DNA of 64,000 nucleotides from an uncultured Oscillospiraceae bacterium (GTDB taxonomy: Bacteria > Bacillota > Clostridia > Oscillospirales > Oscillospiraceae). Below, in pieces: positions 12,401 to 24,400 of the stretch (positions within the stretch are counted from its first letter, which is position 1; the number at the start of each line of letters is the position of its first letter). The position numbers and the translations under genes are program-made. The notes below the pieces were generated by a model. That model saw only the letters and a list, made by a program, of their open reading frames with translations, did no database searches and was not told where the DNA came from. Location: assembly GCA_910584395.1 (NCBI GenBank), contig CAJUAS010000001.1, positions 104,164 to 168,163 of the forward strand, given 5' to 3'.

Positions 12401-15400
12401 GAGCCGTAATTGCCGGGAGATTGGAGACGATTGCTGCCTGCGCCGTAAGACACGGTCGTACCGGGGTTCGTGACCTTCACGGGGGAGTAGGCGTTGGTGT
12501 CGCGGATGCCCGCCCAATACTCCGCCACGCACCAGCAGTGAGAGCACCAGTAGCAGCCGTGGTGACACCACTCATAGAGGTACTCATAGGTGTAGTTCCA
12601 GTTGCCGTTACCCAGCTCACCGGCGTTGTTGTAGCCCCAAGCATACACCGAGCCGTCTGCGGCCAAAGCATAGGAGGTATACTCCCCGGCGGCAATGGCG
12701 ATGATGCCCGTGAGCTGGCTGGAAGCGGACGCGCCCGATCCGGAGTTGATGCCCCAACCCTTATTGGCGGCATCCCAGCCCAAGACCTTTTGCGGGGTGG
12801 TATAGGTGCGGAAGGCGTCGCGGCCTTGTGCGTCGGTAATGGTCGTCCAGTAACGAGTATAGTCATAACGGTTGCGGCAGGGGTTCGCGACGTTGTAGTT
12901 GTCGCGGTTGACGCTGGTGGCAATACCCAGCTGACCGTACATATTCGAGCCCCAAGCCCACACCGTGCCGTCCGCCTTCAGGGCGAGGGTGTGGTTGACG
13001 CCGGAGACCACCATGGGCGTGGCGATGCCGCTGGAGGGATAGACCTCCACCTGCATGACGCTCTCGGCCACGCACTGATACCGGATGTTGCCGTTCTCAT
13101 CGGTTTCGATCTCGCCGCGGTAGTTCCGCACGGCCTCATAGGCGCGGAACACCACGGAGGTCTCGCCGTATTCGTTGCGTCCGGCGGCGCGGATGACCCA
13201 GTCGCCGCTGGCCGCGTCCTGATTGACCACCGCAATGGTGGGATCGGTCACGGTGACGGTGACAAAGTTGCTGCTCTTGTCATCCCGGATGGTAGCCGTA
13301 CCCGTCAGGATGCGCTGGGTTGTGCCGTTGGTGCCGGAGTAGATGATGTAGTTGTCCGCCTTGAGCCGCAGCTGCTGGCTGTCGTTCATGCGGTAACGCC
13401 ACGCATTGGCGGTAGTGGCGTAGGTGTTGGACTCGGTGACGGTCACCCGCTTGTCGGTGTCGCTGACGGTTTTGGCCACCACACCGTTGATAAGCTGGGA
13501 AGCGTCGGTGTTGGCGGCGGCGCTTTCCGCCTCTACGGCGGGGCTGTTGTCCCCGGCGGCGGTGGTGTCGCCGTCCTTCTGGAGGATGGCGTTGGTGACA
13601 TACACCGAGCCGTCATAACGGTAACCGCTGATGACGGGAGTGCTGTTCTCCACGCGGCCCAGATTGATCGTACCCAGCTGGAGGTAACGGTTGTTGCCCC
13701 AGCCCCAGACATAGCCGTCGTAACGGATGGTAGAGGCGTGGTTGTAGCCCAGAGAGACGTACTTCACTTGGGTCAGATTGCCGGTCTGCTCAGTGACCTT
13801 ATAGCCCTGAGTGTCCACGGTGGTGTCCTTCACGTCGCCCTGAGCGATGTGCTCCGCGGTCTCACCGTCCTGAGTAAAGAGCGGGTAGGTCACGTTGTGG
13901 GCCTTGGAGTTGCCATCGCCCAGCTGACCCAGATTGCCGTCGCCCCAAGCGTACAGCTCGGCGTTGGTGAGGTAGCTCTTGCCGTCCCACTTGTCGTCTG
14001 CACCCAGCACCTTCTTAATGCGGTTGATGGCGGCGGAGGTGTTTACACCGGCCTCCACGGCCTTGACGCCGTAGAGGTGAGACTGCTTGACGATGGTGAT
14101 CACGCCGTCGTCGTCCGTGGTGGTCACGGGGGCGGCATACTGCAGGGTCGGTTCGTAATAGGTTCCGCTGGTGGTGTAATCCCCCGTCAGGGACTTCTTG
14201 TCGGTGCTCAGCTTCGCCGGGCCTTGTGTGAGCTGGTAGTTGCTGTTCGAGCCCCAGCCCCAGACCTTCTGCTGGGCGGCCTCCAGCTCTTCCTCGGTGA
14301 GGCTGCTGTCGTTGATGACAATACTCTGAATGGCCAGCATATGGCGGTGGCCCACGGCGATAGAGGACACGTTGGTGAGGTAGTTGCCGTCGGTCATGGC
14401 GTTGCCCTTGAGCACCTGCGTGGGTGCGCCGATGGGCTTTTCGTTCGTGCCGATGCCCATCTGGCCAAAGTCGTTGCGACCCCAAGTCCACACCGTGCCG
14501 TCGCCCTTCAGAGCGGCGGAGGTGTCACCGCCGGCGGAGATCATCACCACGTTGCCGATGTGGCCTTCGCCGCGGTCGCCCAGAACCTTGACAGGGGTGC
14601 TGTTGGTGTCGACCCACTTGGTGGGCAGGGTCTCGCGGCCCAACTGACCGTAGTGGTTATAGCCCCAAGCCCAGACCTCGCCGCCGGTGGTCAGGGCGAG
14701 GGTGTGGTATTCGCCGGCGGCCACGGCCATGATGACCACGTCTTCGCCGTTCTCCTGAATGGTGACCTTCCGGGCCAGCGAGGAATAGCTCACCGCGCCG
14801 GTGTCATAGCCCAACTGGCCGAAGTTGTTGCGGCCCCAAGTCCAGACGTAGCCTTCCTTATCCAGCGCCACCATGTGATCGTAGCCGGCAGCGATCTGGC
14901 TGATCTTGTTGTTGTCCCTGTCGCCCAGATACTCCGTGGGAATGCCGTTGGCGTTGGTCGCAATGGCCACCTTCTGCGGGTTGGCCACGCTGGTGGCGGA
15001 GTAGGCGGTGGCGTGGGGATTGCTGGGATCAAGGCTGCTCTGTGCCACGGAAGTGCCGTCGCTGTTCACAGTCACGGAGGAGGGATTCGTGCCCAGATTG
15101 GTCAGAGTGGAGGTGTTCACGTTGCGCGTGCCGCCCAGATTGCCCTGACCCAGAATGCCGTAGACGTTGTCGCCCCAGACCCAGACGTTGCCCTCGGTGG
15201 TGTTCATGGCGGAGTAGTTGCGGCCCGCCACGGTCTTAGGCACGATCTGGTCGCTGGAGGGCTGGAGGTCGATATCCAGAGAGAATACGTAGTTGCCGGT
15301 GACCACCATATCGGGGATGTGCGTCCCGGTAAGGTCATAGTCACCAAACACCTGCCAAATCTTACCGTCCCCGCTGCCTGCAGCAGTACCGGGGCCGTTG

Positions 15401-18400
15401 TTATAGGCCGCGCCCAAGGTCAGGGTGGTACGGCCGGTGAGGTAGTCAAACGGGTCGTCGATAAAGCTCTGGCTGTAGATCTCCGCCTTGTCCGCGCCGG
15501 AGTTCAGCACGTCCACCCGGGTAATATCCGGGTTGGACATGACAGCGGCCCATTCCTCGCCCACGTTGGTGTGGTCGTAGGGCTTCGTCTCCACGCCGCC
15601 GCTCCACTTGTTGGAGTTGATGTCATGGTCGATGGGATAGAGGGAGAAGCCGGAGTTGTAGTGAAGGTGGGTGTTCTCCTTGTAAATGACCAGATGCTCG
15701 TTCGCGCCCAAGGTGATGAAGGGCGGCACAACGGGGGTGACGAGCGCGCCGGCATTTGCGCCGTAGTAGGAGGTGTGACCGGTGTAGTCGCTCTTCCACG
15801 CGCGGATGGGCTTGGTGGAATCCACGGAGCTGCCGGAATAGGGAATGGCCTCCATGTAGTCCACCATCAGCTCCAGAGACTCACGTGCGCCGGCCTGACT
15901 GGGCAGAACGAGGTAGGTGCTGACAAGGTTAGACAACTGGCCCAAAATGGTGTCGCCGTTGGGCGTGGTGGCGTTGTTGCCCCAGCCCCAGACGTAGCCG
16001 AACATTCCGTCCAGCACGCCGTCGTTCTTGTGATCCGTGCCCGTCTTGTAGTAGAGGGCGGTGGCCATCATGTGGTACGGGCCGGCGACGATGTTGTAGA
16101 CGCCCTCCAAATAGAGGTAATCGTCGTTATACTCCTCATAACCGCCCTTGCGGGTGCGGACGGGCAGGTAGCTGGCGTTAGTCGCGCCATTGCCCAACTG
16201 GCCGCGGTCGTTGATACCGAAGGCGTAGGAGTGGGACAGCTCGGTCAGAGCGTCGTTGGCATAGCGCACCGCGCGCATACCGGTATACCCGATACCCGCG
16301 CTCAGCTCCACGATGGTCTCGTGGGCGTCGGTCACAAGCTGCTCCTCAACCTCCCTGTAGACGCTGCGGCCGTTTTCGTCCTTCTTGACGGTGACGCCGT
16401 CGGCCTCCGTCTCGATGACCAGACCGATGACCTTATTGTTGTTCGCACCCATGGCATCGTCGCTGCCGTGGAACACCAGCGTGGGTACTTTGTGGATGCC
16501 CGCTGTATTTAGGCCCATCTCGCCGTTGGCGGTGTTTGAGCCGACGCCGTAGACGTGGTTGCCCTTGGTGAGCAGCATGGTATGGTGGTCGCCCAGCGCG
16601 GCGCCGACCACATGATAGAAGAATTCGTTGGTCTGGTAGAAGGTCTCCACCACGGGATCGTTGATCGTACCCACAGGGTAGTTCCGGCTGGAGATGATGC
16701 GGGTGGTGGTGCTCTTCGTAAGGTCGGTGTTCTCGGTGTAGCGGTCTGCACGCATGGCGGTAGGCGCGGAGATATACGCCTTGGTAGCGGTCGCGGTGTC
16801 GGTATCGCCCTGCGTGTCCGTGCCCGTCTGGCCGGAGGTGTTGAGACCCCAAGTATACACCTGACCGTTGGCGCGGATGGCCGCGGCAGTATACATTCCC
16901 GCCTCGATATCCACCACGTGGGCCAAATAGCTGTACGGGGTGTTTTCGTTCTTGTTGAAGGAGCTGTTGTAGTCCATCGGCCCGGCGGCCATACCAGCGG
17001 CCACGCGGCGCGGGGTGGACTTATAGTCGGTCGTGCCGTCGGCAATGGCGAAGTCGCGGCCCAACTGGCCGTAGCTGTTGTCGCCCCATGCCCAGACGTA
17101 GCCTTCGTTGTCCAGCGCCATGGAGAACTTGTTCCCCGCGGCCACAGCCACGATGAACACGGGCTTCTCCGCATTGGGATAAGCCAGATTGACCTTTACA
17201 GGCTTGTTGGAGGTAGTGGTCGTGCCGTTGCCCAGCTGGCCGCGGTCGTTGAGACCCCAAGCCCACACTGCGCCGTAGCTGTCCACCGCCAAGGTGTGGT
17301 CGCCGCCGGCGGCGATGTCCACGATGTCGTGGAGATAGGGATAGGCGTTGGCCGTGGTCACGTCCGCGCCGCAAGTCCAGCACTTCAGCGTGCCGCCGGC
17401 GGCGTCGATGGCCCGGTCGTCATACACCCGTCCGCAGTTGCCGCAGGTATGTGCGCCGCTCTGGGCGCCGGCCACCACCTGAACGGGGTATGCCCTGCGC
17501 TCCAGCGTGCCGCCGTCGCCCAGTTGGCCGGACGTGCCCTGACCCCAGACCCAGACTGTGCCGTCGGGGCGCAGAACCAGAGAGTGGTAGTTGCCCGCCT
17601 CGATCTTGGAGACGGTCACGCTGCCCTTGGTGGCCTTGTTGGTGTCCTTGACGTAGACAATGAACTGATCCACATAGCGGTAGTTGACCTTGGTGGTGGG
17701 ATGCGTGTACTCATAGGTCAGCACCACGGCGGTAGAGCCGAACTTGTCGGGATGGACGGCGTAGAAGACGATGTCCGTCCCCTGCCATTCATAGCGCAGC
17801 AGGCTCTTGTCCACGATATCCACACGCAGGGTGGTCTTGCTGACCACACTGTCGGCCTGACTCTGCGTATTACCGTACAGATACTTCATGGAAGAGCCGG
17901 GATAGAACACGTTGAAGCCGTTATACTCCTTCAGCCGGAGGTTTCTGGTGTCCAGACGGTACGGATTGTCCTGATCCACCACATGGCGGGTGTTGATGGT
18001 GTTGGCCAGAATGGCGGAATTGCTGTTGAAGTTGGTGCCGCTGTACTCCACCACCATGCTCTCCTCGCGGATGCCGGTGCGGATGGGGGTGTCGCTGTTC
18101 TCGGCGCGGCCGTCGCCCAGCGTGCCCGACGTACCCTTGCCGAAGCTGTAAACGTAGCCGTCCTCGCCCAGAACCGCCGTGTGGTTGCGGCCCGCAGCCG
18201 CTTGGAAGGTGGTGTAGGCGAAGTTGTCGAAGTAAGTCTCATAGACCAGCCGCGTGCCGTCCTCCTGAACGGGGCGGTTATAGTCGGCCAAGATGTAACC
18301 CTCCACCTTGGCTACGCCGGGCTGGGTCTCTCCAATGCCCAACTCGTTGTTGGTGTTGTTGCCCCAGACGTACAGTTCGTTGTTCCACTTGGCCTCGGTG

Positions 18401-21400
18401 CCGCGGTTGAAGGTGACGGTCTTGGTCGAGCCGTCCGCCGCCTTGTAGGTGCCGGTGACCGTGGTATACACGGGGCTTTCGTCATAATAAGTGTGGGTCT
18501 TGGTGCAGGCGTTCTCCTGAAGGATGGTATCGCCGTTTTCATCCGTGCCGGTGGAGATACAGTCATACTCATGGGCAATCTGCGGGGTCTTGAGATCGCC
18601 GATGCGGAAGACATGGTCGCCGTCGGCGTCGGTATAGGTGTAGGTGTTGGACTTCTGCGCCGTGGCGTGGGTGCCGCCGGCAGAGACCGCCACCACATTG
18701 GTCAAGCCGGAGACCAGCACGGGAATGGAGCTGTGCTGGTTGCCTGCCGTGCCGTTGCCAAGCTGGCCCTGCGCGTCAGAGCCCCAAGCAAACACCGTGC
18801 CGTTGCGGGCCAGAGCCACGGTGAAGTTGCTGCCCGCGGACAGGCTGCTCATGTTGGTGATACCGATGTCACCGCCATAGGTGAACTCGTCTCTCTCCGC
18901 CGTGTTCTTCACGGTGTCTGCGGTGGAGCGGGTCTCTTGGTCGCCGTTGCCCAGCTGGCCATCGGCGTTATAGCCCCAAGCCAGAATGATGCCGTCGGAA
19001 CGGATCGCCAAGCCGTGGTTCGCGCCGGCGGCGATATCGGAAATGCTGGTCATGTTGTTGCCGCCCTTGTAGCCAAGGACGCGGGTGGGGGCAATACGGT
19101 TCTGCCATGTGTTGTTGCCCAACTGGCCCTTGTCGTTGATACCCCAAGCACAGACGCTGCCGCCGTTACCGAGGGCCATAGCGAACTCGTCGCCGGCGGA
19201 CACGCGCACGATGCCGCTCAGGACGCCGCTCTCGCCGTCCAGATTGGCCACCAGCGTGGGGGTGGGCACAGCCAGCGTGCCCTTGTTGATGCCCAACTGG
19301 CCGGAGGTGTTGAGACCCCAAGCATACACATTGCCCTTATCGGTGACCGCCATGGCGAACGCGCCGCCGGCCGCCACATAGGAGATGGTCTCGCCGGCCG
19401 GGATCTGGACACGGACGGGGGCGTTACGCACCGCGCCGTTGCCGTTGTTGTCCACAACGGTGTTGGTGGTGCGGTCCATGGCCTCGCCGGTACCCAACTG
19501 GCCGTAGTTGTTGGCGCCCCAAGCCCAGACCGTACCATCGGAGCGGAGGGCCACGGTGAAGTCGTTGCCCGCCGCCAGCATAGGCACAGCCTTCGCCCCG
19601 TCGTCCAGCACGGCCGCCAGCAGAGAGCCGGAGTACACGTCGCCGTTAGGCAGGGTGATGTTAAAGGTAATGGTGGCTCGGCCAAAGACCTCGTTGTCGG
19701 TGGGCTCCATGTTCCAAACGCCGTCCTTGGTGCGCCAGACCTTCACCACGTCGGGGTTGGAGGAGGTCATCATCACGTGGTTGCCGTAGACGTTGGAAAT
19801 GTCGATATCGCTGTAGAGGTTGAAGCCCTTGTAGTTGATCTGGAGCATTGCCCCGTCCTTCCAAGGCATCTCATAGCGGTAGCCATGCTTCAAGACCACC
19901 TCAACAGGCGGCTTCATATCGGGCGTATCGGCGTTGTACTCGGCGATCTTCTTGCCCGTCTCATCATAGAGAGCGGAGCGCTGGATCTCCAAGCTCTTAT
20001 AGGGCAGCGGGCCGGTACGGGTGGGATAGTAGGCGGGGTCGTCCTCATAGTCGCCCACCTGACTGTATTTGCCTTCGCCCCAGATATACTCGTAGCCTTC
20101 ATGGTTGATGGCAGCGGAGTGGTTATAGCCGGCGGCGAAGCCCTGAGCCCGGGCAAAGTAACCGGCGGTGACGGTGGTATCCAGCATGATCCCCGGGTTG
20201 GTGCTGTCGGGCACCTTGTAAAGGATATTCTTCATATCCATATCAAAGATAGCTACGTTGCTGTTTTCGCCGTCAAACACCCGCTGGAGGGCGCGGTAAG
20301 TCCCGCCGAAGCCGGTGCGCTTGTTGTCCTCGGTGCGGCCCAACTGACCGATGGTGTTGTCGCCCCAAGAGTAGATGTCCCCTTCTTCGGTGTCCAGCAG
20401 GGAGAACGTGCCGCCCGCCTGAACATGGGAGATGAACAGCGTGCCGCGGCCCTTGCCGCTGACACTCCAATAGGGCGTTCCGTCGTCCTTCGTGCCGGAC
20501 ATCATCCAGCCGTCCACCCACTGGCCGGCGGCATCGGTGTAGCCCACGCCCACCGGAGCGGTGCTGGTGGAGTTCAGGGTCATGGCCGTACCGTCGGGCA
20601 GGTCGCGGATGTACGCCAGCGCCTGCAGCTTGGAGACCATGATCTTCTCCTCATCAGAGAATTCGTTGCGGCGGTTGGTGGGATAGCTTCCGAAGTAGTC
20701 CACCATCAGCGCGTAGAGGTTCTCGATGGCATACGCGCCGCCGTTGATGTCCGTCTCGGCAATGGGGGCGGCCAGACCGGCGGCCACCGTCGCGGTGTCG
20801 CGGCCGAGCTGCTCGCTGGACTCGCTGCCAACGGTCAGGTTGGTGCCCCAAGTATAGACCGTGTTGCTCTTACGCAGGCCGGTGGCAACGTCGTAATCGC
20901 CGCGCAGGGCCACGGCGTGGTTCTGGCCCATATCCAGCTCCACGATCTGATTAAGCTGGGTGCCCACCTCGACCACATAGAGATCCACGTCGTTCTCATT
21001 CTTGTGGGGATCAATGGGCTTGCCGTCCGTACCCGTGACAGAATTGTCCAGCGTACCCTTGCTGGTAAAGCCGGCGAGATCGGTCTGCACGCCGTGGGCG
21101 CCCTGAATTCCACGGCCGGTGGTGTTGCCCAGAAGCTGCTTGCTGTTCGAGCCCCAAGCAAAGACCTTGCCGTCGCTGCGGAGGATGGCGGAAGCCCCCT
21201 CCACGGCGGACGCGCCGGAAGCGGAGACGGAAATGGCGTTATTGAGCCAGTAGCCCTCGCCCACGCTGCCCGCCTGACGGACGAACTGGGGCGCAAGAGA
21301 CCGGGCCACGCTGTTGTTGGGATCGCCGGCCTGTCCGCGGTAGGTATTGCCCCAAGCAAGGACGGTGCCATCCTTCAGCAGGGCGATGGAGTGGTCATAG

Positions 21401-24400
21401 CCTGCCGCCACATCCACCACACCGGTGAGATAATGTTCTGCGCCGAGGGTCACGCCCGCAGGCAGGTCGGCGGCGGAGGCGATGTGGGTGCGGGTCTTGT
21501 CCTCGTTGTCCACATAGTAGCCCTGCGCGCCGTCGGTGTAGTAACGGCGGTCGTCGCTGCCCATTGCATACCAATAGGGGCTGTCCCCTGCCAGCACGCG
21601 GGTGGGATACTTATAGTAGTCGGTGTTGCCCGAACCGACCTGACCATAGGAGTTATAACCCCAAGCGTACACGTTGCCGTAGGCGTCCACGGCCAAGGTG
21701 TGGCCGCCGGCGCCGGTGGTCTCCTGATAGCTCTGGTTGACCGACATCTTCATGATGGCGGGGTTATGATAGATGCCCGCGCCCAAGCGGCCGCGGCCTT
21801 CCACGCCAGCGACCTGCGTGGGGGTAATAATGCGTACAGAGTCGCGCTCCTTGCTGTCGTCCACCTCGGCGGGCGGCTCTGCTCCCACCAGCGTCACATT
21901 TGCTCCGGTGAAGATCCCGGTCTGGCGCAGCTGCTCCAGACGGGAGGAATCGAGGGCGTCGTTCCCCTCCTCGTCCGTTGTCCGCTCCAGCTGGATGTTC
22001 ACCCGGCGCAGCGCGCTGCTCGCATAAGGCGCATTGGTATAGGCGTCAGCCGTGAAGGAGGACGCCAGCATAGCCCCGGCAGCCGGGATGTCGGTGTTGA
22101 AATTGATGGTCTGGATCTTGCTGCCTTGGAACGCCCCCACGCGAATGGCCTTGTACCCCTCGGAGATGGTGAGGATGGTGGCGTTGCCGTCGGCAAAGCG
22201 GTTGCCCGTGCTGGACGCGTCATAATCCACCAAGAACACCGGCACACTGGCCACGCCGCTCAGCAGAGTGAGAGGATCGCCGGTAAAGACAGAGGTGTAA
22301 TCGCTCTCTGTCAGGGTGGTGGGCAGGATCAGCTCGGAAGCGGCCTTGCCTTGGGCCGTGAGGCCCGTAATGACCGCCACGCCGGGATAACGGTTGTCGT
22401 AGGCGTTGGGGTCGGAGGGATCGTTGTTGACCCGCAGGGCGTCGATCATCGCCTGATAGAACGCAATGGTGTTCTTGTGCGGCTCCAGATCGGCGCGGGC
22501 CTTCAAATGAGCGCTCTGGGCAGCATCCAAGTTGGCGCGCAGAGTCTGGAAGCGGCCCGCGTCCAGCGCACGCAGAGTGTTGGCGGTGTCCACTGCGCCG
22601 CTGAAGTCGCTGGAGCTGTCCAGAAGGGTGTCCAGCGTCTTCATTGCCGCGTCGGCGCTTCGCAACGTGTCCAGCACCGTATTGCCCACGTTCTTGGTGT
22701 TCATATCGTAGCGCACGGTGTACTCAAACCGGGTGCGCAGTCTCATTCCGGCGGGGAACACGGGGTTGTCGCCTGTGGTGTCCACGCCGGTGATGGCAGT
22801 GTAGTCGGTGACGGAGGGATCCACCGTCAGCTCCCCGTTCACCCCGGTGAGCGCGTCGATGCGCCCCTGAATGGCGGCGAGACTGCTGCCCAGAGTGGCC
22901 AAGTTACTCATAAGGTCGCCGAACTCTTCCTTGGTGGGCATATCGCCCATGCTCTGAAGCTGGGTGCGGGTGAGCCGGTAAGCCGCCACCCGGGCGTCCA
23001 ACTCCGCCTTCAGGCCGGTCTTACTGTTGGAGAGCTTTTCAATCAGCTCGTCTATGGTGGGAATGCCCGCATAGGTGTTGAAGGTCGCCACGCTCTGGTC
23101 GATGATGGCCTTGGCGGCGTCAGTTTCGGTCTCCAAAGCGTCAATGGCATTGATCAGTCCGTTGCGGCTGTTCACCCAATCCGCCTGATCCAGCGCGTTC
23201 TGGGCGTTCTTCAGTGCGCTGGCGGCGGCGTTGGCAATGGACTCCAAGCTGGTGGGGTCGGTGGCATCGCCGATGGCAGCCTTGGCGTCCAGAATAGCCT
23301 GATCCATCTTGCCGGTCGCGCCGGGAATGTAGGTGTCCGCAGGATAGAACTTCCAAGTAAAGTAGCTGGCGGGGGACTTCTTCGTCTCTTCCGCCACGTC
23401 CGCGCTCTGGGTAGACAGGCCCAGATTGCCGTTGCGGTTGTCGCCCCAAGCCCAAACCGTACCGTTGCGCTTGATGGCATAAGAGGTGTTGTAGCCGGTA
23501 TACACCCGCTCCACGGAGACGATGGCGTCGCCGTCCTCGTTGGTGCCCTCGCCCACGACCGTGACCTTGAAGGAGCCCCAATAGCCGTTGACCTTGTCCA
23601 CCACCACGATGGTGGCCGTGCCGTAACGGGCGTAGTGCTCCCCGGCGATCTGGCCGGTGGGGGTGATGACCACGCCCACGTTGCGCGTTTCCTTCTTGCC
23701 GTCCACGGTGACCTCTTCGGTCTTGTTGCTCACCTGAACGATGGACTCGTCGGAAGAGAAGTAGGTAAAGCGGTTGGCATAGTCGGCCACGCTGGCCACT
23801 TCCTTCTCGGCCACGGCGGTTTCGGCGTTGCGGATGGTGCGCTCCCAGTGGAGGTTATAGCCCTTGTAGGTCTCCTCCACGATGGACTTGGCGTCCACTG
23901 TCAGCACCTGACCGGCGGTCATGTGGACATCCACAGGCAGCTCGCCCATGTAGATGCCGTCGTCGCCGCGCGTCTCGCCCACCATCAGGGTGTCGGAGGT
24001 CTCAAAGAACTGCTTGCGGCCGCGGTTGTCGTTGGCGGGATTCTTGACGGCGTTGGGGTCGGTGTTGGTGGTGTCCGTCAGCGAGCCGTTGGTGATCTGG
24101 AGGAGGTTGCCCGCCTGCGCGCCCACCAGCGCGGGCTCGCCGATGGAGAGCCCGTCGGAGTGCATCGTGCCGCCGGTGGCAAGGTTGCCCGTCTGGCCGT
24201 TGGTGTTCGAGCCAACGCCGTACACATAGCCGTCCTCGGTGAGGAAGAAGGCGGTGTTGTTGCCGGCGGTCACGGCGGTCACATGGTCAAGGTAGTTCAC
24301 ATTCTCCACCGTGGCGTACGGGCCTTCGCCGCTGAGCACGCGGTTGATGTCGGGATCGGTGTTGCCGCTGCCGGCGGTGGGAACGACGTTGCGGCCCTCG

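Larger units (their letters stand above)
19915..23529 (-). repeat. RCC1 propeller 15, split by a large insertion
   Basis: Blade 1 lies at 23450 (W-A-W-G-D-N-R-N-G-N-L-G). After about 1.6 kb of unrelated coding sequence come blades near 21670, 21350, 21155, 20850, 20365 and 20080. The total is seven, so the insertion sits inside one propeller rather than between two. Confidence 0.88.
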
